DNA of 64,000 bases. It comes from Enoplosus armatus (lineage: Eukaryota > Chordata > Actinopteri > Centrarchiformes > Enoplosidae). A program made the position numbers and the translations under genes. The notes beneath the pieces are model-generated. The model saw only the letters and a program-made list of their open reading frames with translations. It was not told the DNA's origin and did no database searches. The DNA lies in the NCBI RefSeq assembly GCF_043641665.1, contig NC_092203.1, positions 8,843,067 through 8,907,066 on the forward strand. The letters are read 5' to 3'. Shown in pieces: positions 59,421 through 64,000 of this stretch (its first letter is position 1; the number at the start of each line of letters is the position of its first letter).

Positions 59421-62310
59421 ATTGGCTTGCAAAGGCAGCTAGGCACAGGGTTCATTTTTACTTCCTTAACAATCTGTGCACTGATTGTCCTGCTCTGTAT
59501 TTTGAGTGTGTGTGATGCACAATACAAATAAATATTCCCAATAATCTTATAGCCGCTCCAAATTTCAATTTCTGCTGTTACCTTGAGCTTTTAAAAGCTA
59601 CTCCTGCTGATGTATGTGGCTTGTATTTCTTTCAGCTCTACATAATCATTCAAGGGTCACAGGAATATTGTTGTCTTTTCACTATCCGTTGCTTCTAATG
59701 TCAGTGATCTAGAAATTAAAGCCTATGCTGGTCCTACTGTTTGTTCTATGGGTGAAAGTGAAAGCTAAGTGCAAAATGAGAAATAATAAATGTGATACAA
59801 TCTGTGTGAAAAGGTTACTTCCTTCCCCAACATTATCAGGTTTCCTCAAGTGTTAAGTTATTAATTTAAGACCAGTGTGTTGCCCTTTAATTAGTTAATT
59901 TATCAACTTTAATGGCAGCACGCGCACTTGTTTCAGTCGTGTAGTTTTATTTGTGTTCTACAGAGGCATAATCGGTAAACCACCAGAGTTACTGTGGATA
60001 GATAGATTTATTGGACGATAATAAAGCTGGCAGTCACCCAGTCCTGAAGTTTGGTTAAATAGTGGAGGATAAAAACACAAAGCTTATTTCCATGATTTAT
60101 TTATTTATTTGTTTATTTTTTGCCAGGCGAACCGTTCTGTAAGCTACCCATTAAAATGAAGCAATGTCTACTTGAAACTCTTCGTCATTTAAGAGTCTCG
60201 CAGTGTTGCAGCAGTTCAGTCAAATTGTGCGCGAAGAAAACATGATCACAAAGCAATTGGTTGGGAATACCAGTTGCTCTCTGGTAACTGAAATGAATTC
60301 AGAAGCAGATTTAGTCCTGACTGTACCTTTCATCTTGTTGCAGGTCATCTGCCGGTTTAACGATATTGAAAACAGTTGGGGGTCCAGATGCGCTGCTTCA
60401 AAGCAGTGATTGGACGGGGGAAATAGTTACACTGCAAAGTCAAGTTGATTTGTTTGTGTGTTCATACCTTTTCGATGTGAGCAGTAACAGTATGTGAACT
60501 ATCGACTTTGTATCATAGCTTTGTTTGTTATTGTGTAGTCTCTGTGTGCTTGCTCATGTTTAACTCAACCCTCTCTGTAAATGGTTCGTTCCAGTTTAAA
60601 TGGAAGGTAAAAATGGGATTTGCTGTTTGTTGAGGGGAGGAGGTGGTATCTGCGTTTCATTTGTTAATTCCAGTTTAGTTTAAAGTCGTTTTCATTGAAG
60701 TTTCCCAGTGTGTATATTTTTTTAACCAATAAAGCTCCAATAAATCTTTTTACAGGAGCTCCAGTTTCACACTGCCAAATAACGTGCACCATCCTTTGTA
60801 TGGGTGTTGGAGCAAGTCAAAATTGTGAGATTGATAGGACTGGATAACGTGGAAGAGAGACAGTAAATACATTTCACGAGTGGTGCCATTAAATAAAGTA
60901 ATTCATTCATCGATTTATTCAGTTTTATATGATCAAGTTCTCCCAGTTATCTTCTCATCTCATATCTGCCTGCACATTTCCACATCCAATCCAATCACTC
61001 ATTCAATATGACAACTTTCGCTTGGTGAGATTTTTTTTTTTTTCCGCCATCGCAGCGAGAAACTTTGTTTCACGGCCAAGAGAGATGTAGCATTACTGCT
61101 CCACCAGAGACAGTCTTGAACCAAACATGACCTGAGCATACGGCATAGCAGCCCTCAGCAGCCACATCCACGCATTAAAATGGCATCGCTGGGAACTTTG
61201 TCACCCGCTTTGGTCGAATATGCAGACTATCAAAGCGGAAGATGGGAGCTTCCTTTTGTGTGTTATGAGTCCATTTGAAAGGCTACAAAGTCCATCGAAG
61301 CATACTTTGCAGTCAAGCGACCGTCTATAGTGCAGGAAAGTCTACACATTATCATAAATGACCAACACAGTGACCTCACCGCAGTCAGACAGCTGGTATA
61401 AACAAATCACTCCCACATTATATCCACATTACGGAGCAGCACCTCCACATTCTGTATCTATTTACATAAAAAGGTTTTATCACTTTAAATATATTTTTTT
61501 AGCGTAATTAATTTAGTTAGCCTAAGCAATAACCTCTTCTCTCTCTCCTCATATGTCTGTTCCCTCCCTCTCCCATTGCCCTCTCTATCTCTCACCCCTC
61601 CACCTCCCTTCGCTCTGATGCAGGACAATAGCTTTTATGACTACCTCGTAATTCACAGCAGCGTGGAGGGTGAGGGGATCGGGTGGGGCGGAGGGCGGAG
61701 TGTAGATGGTCGGCTGTAGATCTCCCACCCTGATGGAAAGATCGAAGCGCGGAGGGGGGTACTAGAGAGGAGCGGGAAGGAGGGGCGGGCGGTGGTGCAG
61801 GACTGTCGCACATTAATGAATGACCACCCGATACAGGCTTGTCATCCCGCTGGAAGAGTTAGTGCCCTTGCCTGGATGGACAGCAGAGGTGGCAATTTAT
61901 CTTGCAGCGAGCAGGGGGGGATCTGGACTCAGGCACTTAAAAGAGCATTTGGGACAGTGTTGGGCAGGTTGAACAGAGAGACGGCCCCCCATAAAACATC
62001 AGAATGGATTTTTATCTGTCAGACCTTCAAGGCTTCAAATGTCGAAACTATTACTTCAAAAATGTTTGCTTTATTATTTTGTCATTCTTAAAAGTTTTAA
62101 CTTTTAAATGACAAATGTCTCAGATTGCTACTTACCTCCGTGGTTCCACTCACGCACGAACGGAAAACAGCAGCTGGATGAGTTTGAGATTTGGAGAAAA
62201 TCCAACCGTTTGGGGGAAAAACCTCTTTTGTTGGTTTTCTTTTTAGGTGTATGTACGTGCTCTCTAGTTTAGCATTATGTGTTTAAAGTATGTACTTTTC
62301 AAAACTAAAC

Positions 62311-62733
62311 TTTGGTCCAGACTTAAATGTCTCAACAACTATTGGATGGATTGCCACGGTATTTGGTACATGCATCCATGTTGCCCAGAGGATGAACCCA
62401 CACAACTTTTCCACCAGCAGGTCAAAGTTTTCACATTTCACAGTTAAATTTGTCTTCATCTAAAAGATGGATTGCCATTGACATTTTTGGTTCACAGTGA
62501 AATGTTTGGACAACAATTGGATGGATTGCCATGAAATTTGGTCCAGACATCCTTGTTCCCCTCAGGATGAATTGTAATAACTTTGTTATTGAATTTTCAT
62601 CGTGCGGCAAATGTCAAATTCTTTGATTTATGACCGAATACCTGCGAAACTAATGACGTTCCAATCAGCTTCAGCTGTGCTACATTACAGCATGCTAACA
62701 TGTTAAACTAAGATGGTAAACGTGGATTATACC
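62311..62733. repeat. Teleost interspersed repeat, proximal part (internal 175-bp spaced duplication)
   Basis: It carries the hallmark phrase attggatggattgcca twice, at 62341 and 62516, within two 71-base copies (62326-62396 and 62501-62571) at an offset of 175 bp. It continues through an atgaccgaatacctgcgaaa stretch and ends in a catgctaacatgttaaacta part that overlaps the family segment at 35782-35934. This is one of the commonest dispersed repeats of spiny-rayed fish. Its transposition class is not known to me. Confidence 0.8.
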
Positions 62734-63059
62734 TTTTTTCATTTACCATTTCTTTGTTTTTTCCAGTGCACAGTATATGTCTTGTGTATGTCTTAATAAA
62801 ACTGTCTGTTGGAGGATCTTGTGAGGCCTGAAGTGGCACTTTATAATGGTGTCCTGGATTGTGTCAAGGTGACTCGAGGGAAACCAGATTATAATCTCGA
62901 GGTGGTTTAAAGGAAATGAAGATGATTATAGTTTATTGGTATATATGATGTCAGAAATCTGTCGAATGCGGGGATGTCGCAATGGACGGCTGTTTATTTC
63001 AGTAGTATTTTTGAATGACATCAAAGCATGCTGACAGTGCAGTCCATGTTATTTGAATA

Positions 63060-63365
63060 AAGCACAGCCTGCCCCTTTTTTCACCCACCACCCATGAATG
63101 TAGAACACCCCCTGATAAATCGTCCATTGTGACGGGAACATGATTACATGAAGCCACGGCTGCAGGCCATTCAGCGGGCAGACGGAGCGCCATGTCACCT
63201 CTAAGAGGGCTTTGAATAAATGTCCCCGTCTCTACCAAGGCCCACTTCCTTAATCAGGGTGTCGGATGGTAATGATTAGCTTCCTGTGTGTGCTACTCAG
63301 CTGCTGAGTCGTCCGCATAACTCATATACTGTTAATAATCCGCCTGGGGAGATAATACCCTTCTT
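63060..63365. promoter_or_regulatory. Candidate conserved non-coding element, intron 3
   Basis: About 300 bp of non-repetitive sequence with ggtaatgattagc, ctgttaataatccg, cttaatcaggg and catgattaca, mixed with CpG words. It is the longest repeat-free, motif-rich stretch I see in intron 3. There is no coding evidence. Confidence 0.28.
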
Positions 63366-64000
63366 TACCTTCAGCTAATCCAGCCCTGATCTGAACCACA
63401 TTGTAACTTTTTTTTTTTTATATATTAAATTTCATTTATTATGACAAGTACTTTCATGGAATCCGGCACTACTTCATATTCAAGGAGAAGGGGATGCAAG
63501 GTGATTGTATCTAAATCCCTCAACTAGGTTAAATAATACAGTCAGCTGGTGTCCCAGAGAGAAAGAGACACTGATGGGGGCTGTTGTTTCTCTTCTGCCA
63601 CGGGTCATGGCTTGGGAGGGGGAGATTACTGCAGCATCATTTCATTCTCTGTCCATATCCAAAACCTGGATTAGTAACAGGGAGAGGGATTAGAATTTAT
63701 TATCATCCTCCATGCGCAGGCATCTGTTAAGGGCACTGGTCCTTGAAAAGAAACATATTTTTGCTATTAAGCAAATGCTGGATGAGGAGCCCGCCTTTGT
63801 CTTTGCTGCGCCGGCTCTCGCTTTGATAGCGGGATGCAGAGTAGGTCAAGAGAGCTGTGATCCCTTATTTTCTCTGAGTCAGTTTGATGATTTGGGCCCC
63901 GTTGTGAGCCAAGAGAGAGCCATTGAAGATAATAGTGGAACTATAAAAAAATTGAACACGTTCCAAAATGCTTTTTTTTTTTTACTCTACAAAAAGAAAT

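Larger units (their letters stand above)
47199..64000 (+). other. erbb4: erbb4 intron 3, 5' portion
   Basis: This runs from the exon 3 donor to the window end. ErbB4 exon 4 would begin with a two-base codon remainder followed by an ILNGGVYVDQNKF-like sequence. I saw no such segment, so intron 3 is probably at least 16.8 kb. Recognised content is a poly-G run at 54073, TG, CA and TA arrays, a G-rich tract at 56548 and a teleost repeat at 62311. Stretches with nothing identifiable are about 47300-49200, 49500-52700, 53100-54050, 56700-58400 and 59450-62300. Confidence 0.85.

Noticed and set aside
59997..60015. A gatagatagatttattg phrase like the tail of some fish retroposons.
   Set aside because: Too short and common, and no retroposon body was recognised upstream.
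1..64000. Searches by eye for tRNA, rRNA, CRISPR arrays, LINE reverse transcriptase or viral remnants.
   Set aside because: No cloverleaf with A/B boxes, no regular spacer-repeat array and no reverse-transcriptase or integrase motifs were seen. Small structured RNAs cannot be excluded without a covariance search.

Overview
The window is vertebrate nuclear DNA, almost certainly from a percomorph-type teleost fish. It is AT-leaning and non-operonic, dense in CA/TG microsatellites, and carries several interspersed repeats that I recognise as typical of spiny-rayed fish genomes. I identify one gene, and it runs along the + strand: an erbb4 receptor tyrosine kinase gene (neuregulin receptor, ErbB/EGFR family). 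Only two coding exons are visible, the equivalents of human ERBB4 exons 2 and 3. Both have the lengths and phases expected for the family (152 bp, phase 1 to 0; 187 bp, phase 0 to 1), and they join in frame into the first half of extracellular L-domain I. Teleosts keep erbb4a and erbb4b, and I cannot tell from this sequence which one this is.

Layout: 1-25426 is the 3' part of intron 1 (exon 1 lies outside); 25427-25578 is exon 2; 25579-47011 is intron 2 (21.4 kb, complete); 47012-47198 is exon 3; 47199-64000 is the 5' part of intron 3 (exon 4 was not seen). About 99.5% of the window is therefore intronic.

The introns hold about 25 clear simple-sequence arrays. Intron 1 has a cluster of them at 15.3-16.1 kb, and three places have complementary TG and CA arrays facing each other. 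Purine-only or pyrimidine-only biased tracts and long G runs also occur. Decayed mobile elements include a Tc1/mariner-like transposase relic at 29.8-30.35 kb, a possible TTAA-flanked piggyBac-type MITE at 32.0 kb, and several unnamed teleost repeat families (10.0, 14.0-14.5, 35.8, 41.1-42.0, 46.6 and 62.3 kb). Some high-complexity stretches rich in homeodomain-like TAAT/ATTA cores look like candidate conserved non-coding elements, which only an alignment can test.

I found no second protein-coding gene, tRNA, rRNA, CRISPR array or intact transposon, and no new biological system. The points most worth checking are the repeat rearrangements, the facing complementary microsatellites, a possible extra N-glycosylation site at the end of exon 2, and the candidate regulatory elements.
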